A stretch of 7,213 bases of DNA from assembly GCA_003486225.1 (NCBI GenBank), contig DNGN01000239.1:5848-13060 (forward strand), given 5' to 3'. The stretch is from Chloroflexota bacterium. Its GTDB lineage: Bacteria > Chloroflexota > Anaerolineae > Anaerolineales > UBA11579. The notes beneath the pieces are model-generated. The model was not told where the DNA came from. It did not search any database and saw nothing but the letters and a program-made list of their open reading frames with translations. Made by a program: the position numbers and the translations under genes. Positions 1 to 5,381 of this stretch are shown one piece after another. The number at the start of each line of letters is the position of its first letter. The first letter of the stretch is position 1.

Positions 1-57
1 CTGGCCGCCGCCGTCTTTCGCATTCTGGCAGGTTTGCTGGTACAGCGCCTGGCCTAA
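1..57 (+). CDS. C-terminal end of an unidentified, probably membrane, protein (5' truncated)
   Basis: Reading frame 1 is open from the window edge to a TAA at 55-57 and encodes LAAAVFRILAGLLVQRLA. The tail is hydrophobic with two arginines near the end, which would fit the last membrane helix and cytoplasmic end of a transporter permease, but 18 residues are too few to assign a family. The other two plus frames also stay open for a while, so the frame choice rests on the hydrophobic character and on the stop falling just before a promoter-like element and the next gene. Low confidence. Confidence 0.35.
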   Translation: MAAAVFRILAGLLVQRLA

Positions 58-77
58 TACAGTTCAGGCTGGTAATC

Positions 78-86
78 TGGTAAAAT
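78..86 (+). promoter_or_regulatory. Candidate extended -10 promoter for the NifU-domain gene
   Basis: TGGTAAAAT fits the extended -10 pattern TGn-TAnAAT and lies about 55 nt before the ATG at 141. No good -35 hexamer stands 16-18 nt upstream (TACAGT at 58-63 is poor), as is tolerated for extended -10 promoters. Position between the previous stop and this gene supports it; the match is otherwise weak. Confidence 0.3.
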
Positions 87-140
87 GATTGTAGCGACCA
101 AGACCCCAACCAGTGTGTTCTGAGAGAAAAGGAGCCCAAA

Positions 141-392
141 ATGATTGAACATAATCATGATATTGCAGATGAGCAGGAACGCATGCAAGCCCTGATTGAG
201 AATATCAGCGCCTACATCGAACAGTATCACGGCGGCTGGGTCAAACTGATCTCATTTGAAGGCAGCACCGTGGAAGTGGCCCTGGGCGGAGCCTGCGACG
301 GCTGCCCCCTGACTGAAACCACTTTGCAAGGCTGGGTGGCTGGAACAGTACGCCAATTCTTCCCAGAAGTTAAGACCATCAAAGCAGTTTAA
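141..392 (+). CDS. NifU C-terminal domain protein (Fe-S cluster scaffold/carrier)
   Basis: This 83-residue protein is essentially a standalone NifU C-terminal domain, the family (NifU-like, also NfuA C-terminal) that transiently binds a [4Fe-4S] cluster and passes it to apoproteins in the cytoplasm. The signature is GACDGCP with the CxxC pair at C52 and C55. Before it are the usual amphipathic helix (about 14-30), a GG turn (31-32) and a beta strand ending in VEVALGG; after it comes a helix ending FPEVKTIKAV. The first 13 residues are a short acidic, His-containing extension. There is no IscU-type N-terminal or ferredoxin-like domain, so it is the minimal form. The ATG is supported by AGGAG at 130-134 with suitable spacing. 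It appears to be a single-gene unit ended by the terminator at 448-477. Which apoproteins it serves cannot be told from the window. Confidence 0.9.
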   Translation: MIEHNHDIADEQERMQALIENISAYIEQYHGGWVKLISFEGSTVEVALGGACDGCPLTETTLQGWVAGTVRQFFPEVKTIKAV

Positions 393-420
393 CTGCCGCC
401 ATAAAAAAGGCAGGGAATAG

Positions 421-438
421 CAGGACAAATCCTGTCCT
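421..438. other. Small inverted repeat in the 3' region of the NifU-domain gene
   Basis: AGGACA (422-427) and TGTCCT (433-438) form a 6-bp stem with a 5-nt loop; an alternative pairing CAGGA/TCCTG (421-425/430-434) uses much of the same sequence. It lies ten bases before the stronger terminator hairpin. No T-run follows on the plus strand; on the minus strand TTTTTT occurs only about 14 nt further on (403-408). It may help mRNA decay or termination, or mean nothing. Confidence 0.3.
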
Positions 439-447
439 AACTAATAG

Positions 448-477
448 AGCACCTTAACAGGTGCTTTTTGGTTTTTT
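448..477 (+). terminator. Rho-independent terminator after the NifU-domain gene
   Basis: AGCACCT (448-454), loop TAAC, AGGTGCT (459-465) form a perfect 7-bp stem immediately followed by a T-rich tract (TTTTGGTTTTTT, 466-477). It begins about 55 nt after the NifU-domain stop codon, in the right orientation for that gene. On the opposite strand the hairpin is followed only by CTATTAGTT, so it is at best a weak terminator for the converging MATE transcript. Confidence 0.85.
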
Positions 478-595
478 ACCTGGTTTGGCAGAAGAAATCA
501 CTCCAGCTGCGAGAATGCCCCCCATGGGCAGCAAAGCGCTCACCACTCTACTCAGAGATGCAGGCAGATGGCAGGAGCCACGCCACGCTTGGCAC
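478..595. other. Convergent intergenic tail, no gene recognised
   Basis: Between the plus-strand terminator and the MATE stop codon lie about 118 bases with no start/RBS pair I would accept. Open frames run through it in both directions but only as extensions of shadows of the MATE gene. A 5-bp hairpin TGCCC/GGGCA (516-520/526-530) is present, without a T-run. No clear minus-strand terminator for the MATE operon is visible here. Confidence 0.4.
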
Positions 596-1930
596 TCAAG
601 CCGGCTTACGAAAAACGCTGTTACCAATCCCCGGCCAGACGCGCAAAACCCCGAAACCAGCCCGCACCAGCACCCAGACGGCAGTAACAACCCATACCCC
701 ATACAAGGTCGTATGTTGCCCCCGCTCAACCAACCAGATACCGGCGAGACCAACCAGCGTAGCCGCGAACATCGCATTGCGTAAAAAACGGTAATCCCCT
801 GTGCCCCAATGCGCCCCATCGGTCAGAAAAGCCAGCGAGTTGAACGGCTGGCTCAGGGCGGAGATCGCCCAGGCGGGCAAAAATACGCTGACGGAGGCTG
901 CCGGCACCATAAAACCGATGACCGGCTGGCGCACCCACCACATCAGGGCACCCAGCACAACCCCGGTGCCAATGCTCCAGGCGATCCCCACGCGGATAAC
1001 CTGTTTCGCCCATGGAATAGACTTCTGACCCATAAAATAGCCCACCAAAGACTGCACAGTTGAGGCAAAGGCATCGAGCGCCAGGGCGGTAAAGACATAT
1101 ACCTGGCGGATGACCTGGTGTGCAGCACCAGCATCGGGGCTGATACCGTTGGCCACACGGGTGGTGTAGGCCAGGAAAACATTTAGCAGGGCAGTGCGCA
1201 GGAACAAATCTCCGCCTACGCGTAACAGCTTTACTGTGTCGCTCAATGTAAAGGCTTTGGAGAGTCCGATTTTGCGCGCCACAATCAGCACCCCGGCCAG
1301 CGCTCCCAGCCATTGGCTGATGGTACTCGCCAGTGCCGAGCCAGCAACACCTAACGCTGGAAAAGGGCCCGGACCAAAAATGAGCAGCCAATCCAGCAGC
1401 AAGTTCAAGGCGTTCACACCCAGCGCGATCCACAATGGAGATTTCATATCCTGCAGGCCGCGCAAGGCACCAAAAGCCACCAGCATCAGCAGCACTGCTG
1501 GAGCGCCATACAAACGAACCTGCATGTAAAGCACAGCCAGATGTTGCACTTCGCCCGAGGCCCCCAACAGTTCTGCCAGCCAATCGGCTGTTGGTCCAAC
1601 AGCCAGGATCAGCAGCAGGCCAAAACCCAGGGCCAAAGCCAGCGCCAGGCTGGTGATTTTTTGGGCCGCTTCAGATCTCCCCTGACCAAAGACCTGCGCC
1701 ACCTCTGTCTGTGTGCCAACCCCCAAAAAATTAAAGATCCAGAATAAGGCCGACAGAGCAGTGGTGCCCACACCCAGGGCTGCCAACGCGTCCACACCCA
1801 AAGAGGCGATGAAGGCGGTATCTACCAGCGCCGTGACCGGCTCAGCGGTCATGGAGGCCAAGACCGGGATAGAGAGCACCAGCAGGGTCCAGTGGGGGCG
1901 CGTTTTAAAGGGGTGAGCTGAATGGTTCAT
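596..1930 (-). CDS. MATE family efflux transporter, DinF subgroup
   Basis: This 444-residue integral membrane protein has the length and about twelve hydrophobic segments of MATE (multidrug and toxic compound extrusion) antiporters, which export cationic organic compounds or metabolites using a Na+ or H+ gradient. The N-terminal EPVTALVDTAFIASLG (30-45), with the conserved Pro and Asp of helix 1, the mid-protein GALRGLQDMKSPL (154-166) after helix 4, and DGAHWGTGDYRFLRNAM (371-387) in the C-terminal lobe are typical of the DinF branch. The two-lobe internal repeat is complete, with no frameshift. The ATG at 1930 is 11 nt past the stop of the HAD gene; no good Shine-Dalgarno is seen, so translation probably depends on coupling to the upstream gene. 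Substrate and ion are unknown. Last gene of the moaA-HAD-MATE block. Confidence 0.9.
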   Translation of the reverse strand: MNHSAHPFKTRPHWTLLVLSIPVLASMTAEPVTALVDTAFIASLGVDALAALGVGTTALSALFWIFNFLGVGTQTEVAQVFGQGRSEAAQKITSLALALALGFGLLLILAVGPTADWLAELLGASGEVQHLAVLYMQVRLYGAPAVLLMLVAFGALRGLQDMKSPLWIALGVNALNLLLDWLLIFGPGPFPALGVAGSALASTISQWLGALAGVLIVARKIGLSKAFTLSDTVKLLRVGGDLFLRTALLNVFLAYTTRVANGISPDAGAAHQVIRQVYVFTALALDAFASTVQSLVGYFMGQKSIPWAKQVIRVGIAWSIGTGVVLGALMWWVRQPVIGFMVPAASVSVFLPAWAISALSQPFNSLAFLTDGAHWGTGDYRFLRNAMFAATLVGLAGIWLVERGQHTTLYGVWVVTAVWVLVRAGFGVLRVWPGIGNSVFRKPA

Positions 1931-1941
1931 GCAGATCAGTG

Positions 1942-2682
1942 TTAGGCCAATTGGAGCACATTCAGTAGCTCACTAATCTCATAGATCACGAAGCAGTCCG
2001 CATCCGGGAAGACGCGGTCACGGTCGATCAAGATCGGGGTAATGCCGGCATTGCGGGCACCCACAATATCGGCGTAGTAGTTATCTCCGATATAGATGGT
2101 CTGCCTAGGATAGGAACGCGCCATGCCCATACTGTAATAAAAGATTTCCGGTTCTGGTTTCCATGACCCCACCTGTCCAGCTGCAATATAAAACTCAAGA
2201 TGTTCAGCCAGACCTACCTCGGCCAGATATTCGTCTACCGGATGCGTGCGGTTGGTCAGCAAACCGAGCGTCAAACCTGCTTCCCGCAGCGTGACCAGGG
2301 TTGGAATTACATCCTCGGGGATCAGGTCCTGCGGGCGGTAGTTTTCATACATATGTGCATGCAGCAAAGGCGAAAGTTTTTCCACCTGTTCGGCCGGTGC
2401 CCCGATACTTTCGAGGGTACGCCGGGCGTAGTTCTCCCAGAAAGCGGCCTCACCTTTGCCATAAGTTTTTTCGTCCAGCAGCAAACATTCCGAACTAGCC
2501 CAGTATTGGTGCGCCCACTGCCGGGAGTTGATATAGCATTCAGGCGAGCACACCACCCCCAAGGAGACCGCATAGTCCAGCATGAAACTGTCCCCACCCG
2601 GCACACTCTCGCGCAGCGTGCCATCGAGGTCGAAAATTATCGTGGTTGGTTTATCCTGGAAAAATTCTGGTAAACCCATCAT
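1942..2682 (-). CDS. HAD-superfamily hydrolase, subfamily IA (Gph-like phosphatase)
   Basis: A 246-residue cytoplasmic haloacid dehalogenase-fold hydrolase, probably a phosphatase of a small phosphorylated metabolite. All four HAD motifs are present: motif I FDLDGTL with nucleophile D18 and acid/base D20; motif II LLTNRT (T143); motif III lysine K175 in SWKPEPEIF; motif IV GDNYYAD with D200 and D205 for Mg2+. The region from about 24 to 138 is a helical cap, as in subfamily IA (phosphoglycolate phosphatase and relatives). Substrate specificity cannot be read from these motifs. The start is TGATG-coupled to moaA: the moaA stop TGA (2684-2682) shares its A with this ATG, and GGGGG lies just upstream within the moaA end. 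A second ATG follows directly (2679) and has slightly better spacing to that purine tract; an in-frame TTG at 2685 is less likely. The MATE gene follows 11 nt downstream. Confidence 0.88.
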   Translation of the reverse strand: MMGLPEFFQDKPTTIIFDLDGTLRESVPGGDSFMLDYAVSLGVVCSPECYINSRQWAHQYWASSECLLLDEKTYGKGEAAFWENYARRTLESIGAPAEQVEKLSPLLHAHMYENYRPQDLIPEDVIPTLVTLREAGLTLGLLTNRTHPVDEYLAEVGLAEHLEFYIAAGQVGSWKPEPEIFYYSMGMARSYPRQTIYIGDNYYADIVGARNAGITPILIDRDRVFPDADCFVIYEISELLNVLQLA

Positions 2683-3716
2683 CAACCCCCAATAAAGGAC
2701 ATTTCTACCTTGGGTAAATCTGCCGTTTCTTGAGATCTAAGTTCTGAATAGCGGTCGCTGCGATTGGTCCAGACATCAAGAATGGTCTGCGAGATCTGCT
2801 GGTCGCTGGCACCAGAGCGCAGCAAAGATTTCAGGTCGTGCCCCTGAGCGGCAAACAAGCAAGTATACAGCGATCCATTGGCGGAGAGCCGTGCCCGGGT
2901 GCAGCCGCGGCAGAACGGCATGGTCACGGAGGCAATCACGCCAACCTCATTGCCAGTGTCCTGGTAGCGGAAGCGGGTCGCCACTTCGCCCGGGTAGTTG
3001 GGAGCGATCGGTTCAAGAGGCATTTCTTGATGCACCCGCTGTAAAATCTCTTTGGCCGGGATGACATCATCCATGCGCCAGCCATTGCTGCTGCCCACAT
3101 CCATAAATTCGATATAGCGCAGGATTGTCTCAGGGCGGTTAAACAGGCGGGCCATGGGAAGGATGCTGTGTTCGTTGACACCGCGCTTGACCACCATATT
3201 GATTTTCAGCGGGGAAAAACCGGCTTCAATGGCCGTATCGATCCAGCCCATCACACGCGAGACCGGTACCTGCATATCATTCAGCTTGAAGAAAGTCTCA
3301 TCATCGAGGGCATCCAGGCTGACCGTCATGCGCCTCACCCCAGCCGCTTGGATACTGGCAATTCTGGCCGTGGGAAAGGAGCCATTGGTAGTAATTGCCA
3401 GGTCTTGGATGCCCGGGATCTCTGCCAACATCGCCACCAGCGTTTCAATTTCGCGGCGCATAAACGGCTCCCCACCCGTCAGGCGGAGCTTGCGCGTGCC
3501 CAATGAGGCAAAGATACGCACCAGCCGGGTGATTTCCTCAAATGTCAGGACATCCTGATGCGGCAAAAATTGGTAGCCGCGGCCGAAGATCTCCTTGGGC
3601 ATGCAGTATGTACAGCGGAAATTGCAGCGGTCGGTGACCGAGATGCGCAAATCCCGTAAGGCACGGCCGAGTGCATCGTTCAGTGTCGCTGGAGGTGTGG
3701 TAGTCTGTTCGCTCAT
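2682..3716 (-). CDS. moaA: GTP 3',8-cyclase MoaA (molybdenum cofactor biosynthesis)
   Basis: Radical SAM enzyme that rearranges GTP to 3',8-cyclo-7,8-dihydro-GTP, the first step of molybdopterin synthesis; MoaC normally completes this step to cPMP but is not in the window. With the ATG at 3716 it has 344 residues, usual for the family. The N-terminal radical SAM cluster is CNFRCTYC (C31, C35, C38), followed by the SAM-binding GGEP at 81-84. The second [4Fe-4S] site that binds GTP is CRGCTRARLSANGSLYTC (C269, C272, C286) with the family arginines R274 and R276. The protein ends in the conserved Gly-Gly tail (FIGG). An in-frame TTG at 3770 would add 18 residues, but it overlaps the -10 box, so I reject it. 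No Shine-Dalgarno directly precedes the ATG; see the leader hairpin and upstream ORF. First gene of a probable moaA-HAD-MATE transcript. Confidence 0.95.
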   Translation of the reverse strand: MSEQTTTPPATLNDALGRALRDLRISVTDRCNFRCTYCMPKEIFGRGYQFLPHQDVLTFEEITRLVRIFASLGTRKLRLTGGEPFMRREIETLVAMLAEIPGIQDLAITTNGSFPTARIASIQAAGVRRMTVSLDALDDETFFKLNDMQVPVSRVMGWIDTAIEAGFSPLKINMVVKRGVNEHSILPMARLFNRPETILRYIEFMDVGSSNGWRMDDVIPAKEILQRVHQEMPLEPIAPNYPGEVATRFRYQDTGNEVGVIASVTMPFCRGCTRARLSANGSLYTCLFAAQGHDLKSLLRSGASDQQISQTILDVWTNRSDRYSELRSQETADLPKVEMSFIGG

Positions 3717-3748
3717 AAGATAAAATCGGAGGATGCTGTTGGGGGCAT
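3713..3748 (-). CDS. Possible 11-codon leader ORF upstream of moaA
   Basis: ATG at 3748 opens a frame encoding MPPTASSDFIL, with a TGA at 3715-3713 that overlaps the moaA ATG as ATGA. An AGGAGG lies immediately before the ATG (3754-3749); the zero spacing is poor for initiation. The layout would suit translational coupling into moaA, which otherwise lacks a Shine-Dalgarno. Nothing in the peptide (no run of a regulatory amino acid) supports attenuation. It may be chance. Confidence 0.2.
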   Translation of the reverse strand: MPPTASSDFIL

Positions 3749-3753
3749 CCTCC
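3728..3753 (-). promoter_or_regulatory. Perfect 9-bp hairpin in the moaA leader
   Basis: On the minus strand GGAGGATGC (3753-3745) and GCATCCTCC (3736-3728) pair perfectly around the 8-nt loop CCCCAACA. The stem ends 11 nt before the moaA ATG and is followed by GATTTTATCTT. Its 5' arm holds the only good purine-rich ribosome-binding sequence (AGGAGG) in the leader. It could be a translational control hairpin or a weak attenuator/terminator. It does not look like the much larger, multi-helix Moco riboswitch. Confidence 0.55.
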
Positions 3754-3769
3754 TCTAGTTGCTGGTGCA

Positions 3770-3778
3770 ATTATAACA
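3770..3778 (-). promoter_or_regulatory. Extended -10 promoter of moaA
   Basis: On the minus strand TGTTATAAT (3778-3770) is a perfect extended -10 (TGn + TATAAT). The optimal -35 region is A-rich (near 3790-3797) and not a consensus hexamer, which extended -10 promoters tolerate. The predicted start of transcription is near A3763, giving a leader of about 47 nt before the moaA ATG at 3716. This also excludes the upstream TTG (3770) as a moaA start. Confidence 0.6.
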
Positions 3779-3814
3779 GAACTGGCAATGATTTTTTTAG
3801 GATCCGTCGGCTGG

Positions 3815-3835
3815 CCTGCAGCAAATTCATGCAGG
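3815..3835. other. Inverted repeat between the membrane-protein gene and moaA
   Basis: CCTGCA (3815-3820) and TGCAGG (3830-3835) form a 6-bp stem with a 9-nt loop, roughly 30 nt past the stop of the membrane-protein gene and 37 nt upstream of the moaA -10 box. There is no T-run on the minus strand after it, so it is not a standard terminator. A role as operator or mRNA 3' stabiliser is conceivable but unsupported. Confidence 0.3.
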
Positions 3836-3864
3836 AATAAAACAGCCCAAAGCATGGCCAAAGA

Positions 3865-4290
3865 TCAAGTAAATCGGATGATCAGGGGCACAATCACCGC
3901 AGTCACTCCCAGGCAGGCGATCACGCCAGTAAACAGGGTATAGCGCTTGTTGTAGTTGCCCAGCAAAGCCGGGTCGTAATATTTTTCCACCTGGTTATCC
4001 TTATACATATTAATCAAGCCCTCGAGAAGGGTGCCGCGGGTCTGCTTGCCAACCCTCAATCCAAACACCGAGATGGTATTGACGATCAGCAGCAGAATGG
4101 TGAAGACGACCAGCAGGATGTCTTCGCTGGTCGAATCACGGTTGTAGGTATCTGTTGCGCTGCCGGCAATGCCTGAATTGATTCCCAGCACAACCAGGTT
4201 AAACAAGATGGCCGTGATAATAAAAATGGTATCGGTTCGAGCCCCCTGGGTCAGCTCATCGGTAATATGCTCATGGACTTCTTTTAACAT
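3865..4290 (-). CDS. Small three-helix membrane protein of unknown function
   Basis: I do not recognise this 141-residue protein. It starts with a charged cytoplasmic-type helix (MLKEVHEHITDELTQGARTD), then shows three hydrophobic segments at about 21-43, 57-79 and 117-139. TM2 and TM3 are separated by a polar loop (about 80-116) rich in K, R, Y and N, with GKQTRG and KYYDPALLGNYNKRY. There is no signal peptide, cysteine pair or catalytic motif. The start at 4290 is chosen because AAAGGAG lies 6 nt upstream (4303-4297); an in-frame ATG at 4338 would add 16 residues but lacks such a site. The gene stands 96 nt after the cupin gene and 148 nt before moaA, so it may be transcribed alone. Confidence 0.75.
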   Translation of the reverse strand: MLKEVHEHITDELTQGARTDTIFIITAILFNLVVLGINSGIAGSATDTYNRDSTSEDILLVVFTILLLIVNTISVFGLRVGKQTRGTLLEGLINMYKDNQVEKYYDPALLGNYNKRYTLFTGVIACLGVTAVIVPLIIRFT

Positions 4291-4312
4291 TTCTCGCTCC
4301 TTTAAGAAAGAA

Positions 4313-4318
4313 ATTGTA
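4313..4318 (-). promoter_or_regulatory. Weak candidate -10 box for the small membrane protein gene
   Basis: TACAAT on the minus strand (4318-4313) matches five of six bases of the -10 consensus, and would start transcription about 16 nt before the ATG at 4290, just ahead of the AAAGGAG ribosome-binding site. No convincing -35 is found at 16-18 nt spacing. A 5-bp inverted repeat ACCGT/ACGGT (4342-4346/4352-4356) lies just upstream. Confidence 0.25.
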
Positions 4319-4386
4319 AACTGCGCCTTTCCTCTCATGATACCGTTTTTTACGGTCGGTACGCAATATCCAGCCTGCTGGCACTG

Positions 4387-4752
4387 TTAAATCCAAACAT
4401 CATGGGCGGCAGTGCGTTCTCCACCCGCATCACCGGTATTGACAGTCCCAGCCGGTTCGACCAGCAAAACAGCACACTCCTGGACTGCCACTGGCCGGTG
4501 CTCGACTCCCTTTGGCACCACACACATTTCTCCTGCCTTCAGAGGCAAGCGACCATCTCGCAGCTGCATCTCAAAAGAGCCTTCAAGCACGATAAATACC
4601 TCATCCGTTTCTGGGTGGCTGTGCCAGACAAACTCCCCTTTAATTTTGGCAAGCTTGAAGTGAATTTCATTCATCTGCGCGATGACCTTGGGGGCCCATT
4701 GGTCTTGAAACAGCGAGAGCTTTTCGGAAAACACGATTTTTTCTACCACCAT
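4387..4752 (-). CDS. Single-domain cupin protein
   Basis: A 121-residue small beta-barrel protein of the cupin_2 type. Cupin motif 1 is at 39-58 ([20 protein letters not shown]), with likely metal ligands H44, H46 and E51. Motif 2 is at 74-86 ([13 protein letters not shown]), with H85 as the fourth ligand. The site therefore looks intact and metal-binding. After the barrel comes a Gly-rich tail, [17 protein letters not shown] (99-115). Such small cupins are often labelled mannose-6-phosphate isomerase-like, but that does not establish the reaction; sugar binding, isomerisation, dioxygenation or regulation are all possible. AGGAGG at 4761-4756 precedes the ATG by only 3 nt; the GTG at codon 2 has better spacing and could be the actual start. 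It follows the HD gene by 30 nt and is probably the last gene of that operon. No clear terminator follows. Confidence 0.85.
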   Translation of the reverse strand: MVVEKIVFSEKLSLFQDQWAPKVIAQMNEIHFKLAKIKGEFVWHSHPETDEVFIVLEGSFEMQLRDGRLPLKAGEMCVVPKGVEHRPVAVQECAVLLVEPAGTVNTGDAGGERTAAHDVWI

Positions 4753-4782
4753 CAGCCTCCTGACCCAGCAGATCGATGCTCA

Positions 4783-5367
4783 TCAGTGGGATTCAATTAA
4801 TTCGATCAAACGGCCAAACTCCATCATCAGATAGCCCGAATGAGTCTGGCTCAGCAGGGTATGCATCTGGCGAAAATACCAGAGCGTACCTTCTCGACCG
4901 CCCTTGAAATTTTCCCAGGTTGGGGTGCCGTTTTCTATCAGCGAGCGCTGGAGATTGCGCGCATTGTAGACTTTATCTGCCTGCATCACGCGGATGGTTT
5001 CTGGCAAGGCTTTCTTGAGCACATCCAGATGGTTCTCTTTGCGTCCTTTCCAGGGTGGTTTGGGGGTAATCAGGGTATCCGAGCATTCCCGCACGATCTG
5101 TTCAACCTTTTCACCAAACTTGTCCCGGATCTCAGCCAGGATTTCCTCACCGCCCTGATCTTCTGCGGTATCGTGCAGCAGGGCAGCAATAGCTTCTACC
5201 TCTGAACCACCATCCTCAAGAACAAGGGCTGTCACTCCAAGCACATGGGCCAGATAGGGTGCGCCAGAATCTTTGCGTTTTTGACCGGCGTGGATGCGGT
5301 TTGCAAAGATCAGAGCTTCTTCAAATTTTGGTCCAAGAGTGGTTTGATTTTTTTGCTGGTCTGACAT
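4783..5367 (-). CDS. Standalone HD-domain hydrolase, SpoT/Mesh1-like (possible small alarmone hydrolase)
   Basis: A 194-residue cytoplasmic HD-superfamily phosphohydrolase that resembles the hydrolase half of RelA/SpoT proteins and the animal/bacterial Mesh1 group. In order: RKDSGAPYLAH (31-41) with metal-ligand H41; LLHDTAED (63-70) with H65, D66 and the catalytic-type E69/D70; and ADKVYNARNL (130-139) with D131, matching the ADKLYNLRDL-type motif of the family. All metal-binding positions are thus present. There is no synthetase, TGS or ACT domain, so if it acts on (p)ppGpp it would only degrade it; NADPH or another nucleotide is an alternative substrate. The start is preceded by GGGAG about 10 nt upstream. 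It lies 14 nt after the thioesterase gene and 30 nt before the cupin gene, so it is probably co-transcribed with both. Confidence 0.82.
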   Translation of the reverse strand: MSDQQKNQTTLGPKFEEALIFANRIHAGQKRKDSGAPYLAHVLGVTALVLEDGGSEVEAIAALLHDTAEDQGGEEILAEIRDKFGEKVEQIVRECSDTLITPKPPWKGRKENHLDVLKKALPETIRVMQADKVYNARNLQRSLIENGTPTWENFKGGREGTLWYFRQMHTLLSQTHSGYLMMEFGRLIELIESH

Positions 5368-5381
5368 ATCACAACAACTCC

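Noticed and set aside
448..465. Bidirectional terminator serving the MATE operon
   Set aside because: The stem is perfect, but on the minus strand it is followed by CTATTAGTT rather than a T-run; I only assign it to the plus strand.
454..1916. Long open frames antisense to or out of frame with the MATE gene (for example 454-819 minus, 461-784 plus, 726-1583 minus)
   Set aside because: Their compositions (rich in R, P, H, S, C, W) are typical of shadow frames, none has a ribosome-binding site or recognisable domain, and the MATE frame has clear family motifs throughout.
2683..2685. TTG at 2685 as the start of the HAD gene
   Set aside because: Two ATG codons follow directly and the first forms a standard TGATG coupling with the moaA stop; the purine tract GGGGG is also better spaced from them.
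3717..3770. TTG at 3770 as the moaA start (18 extra residues)
   Set aside because: The TTG overlaps the TATAAT -10 box and would lie upstream of the predicted transcript start; the extra residues are not part of the MoaA family and the 344-residue form has the usual length.
3717..3864. Moco riboswitch upstream of moaA
   Set aside because: The predicted leader is only about 47 nt with one simple hairpin; the Moco element is much longer with several conserved helices, which I cannot find here.
4342..4381. Inverted repeats ACCGT/ACGGT and CCAGC/GCTGG after the cupin gene as a terminator
   Set aside because: Stems are only about 4-5 bp and no T-run follows on the minus strand.
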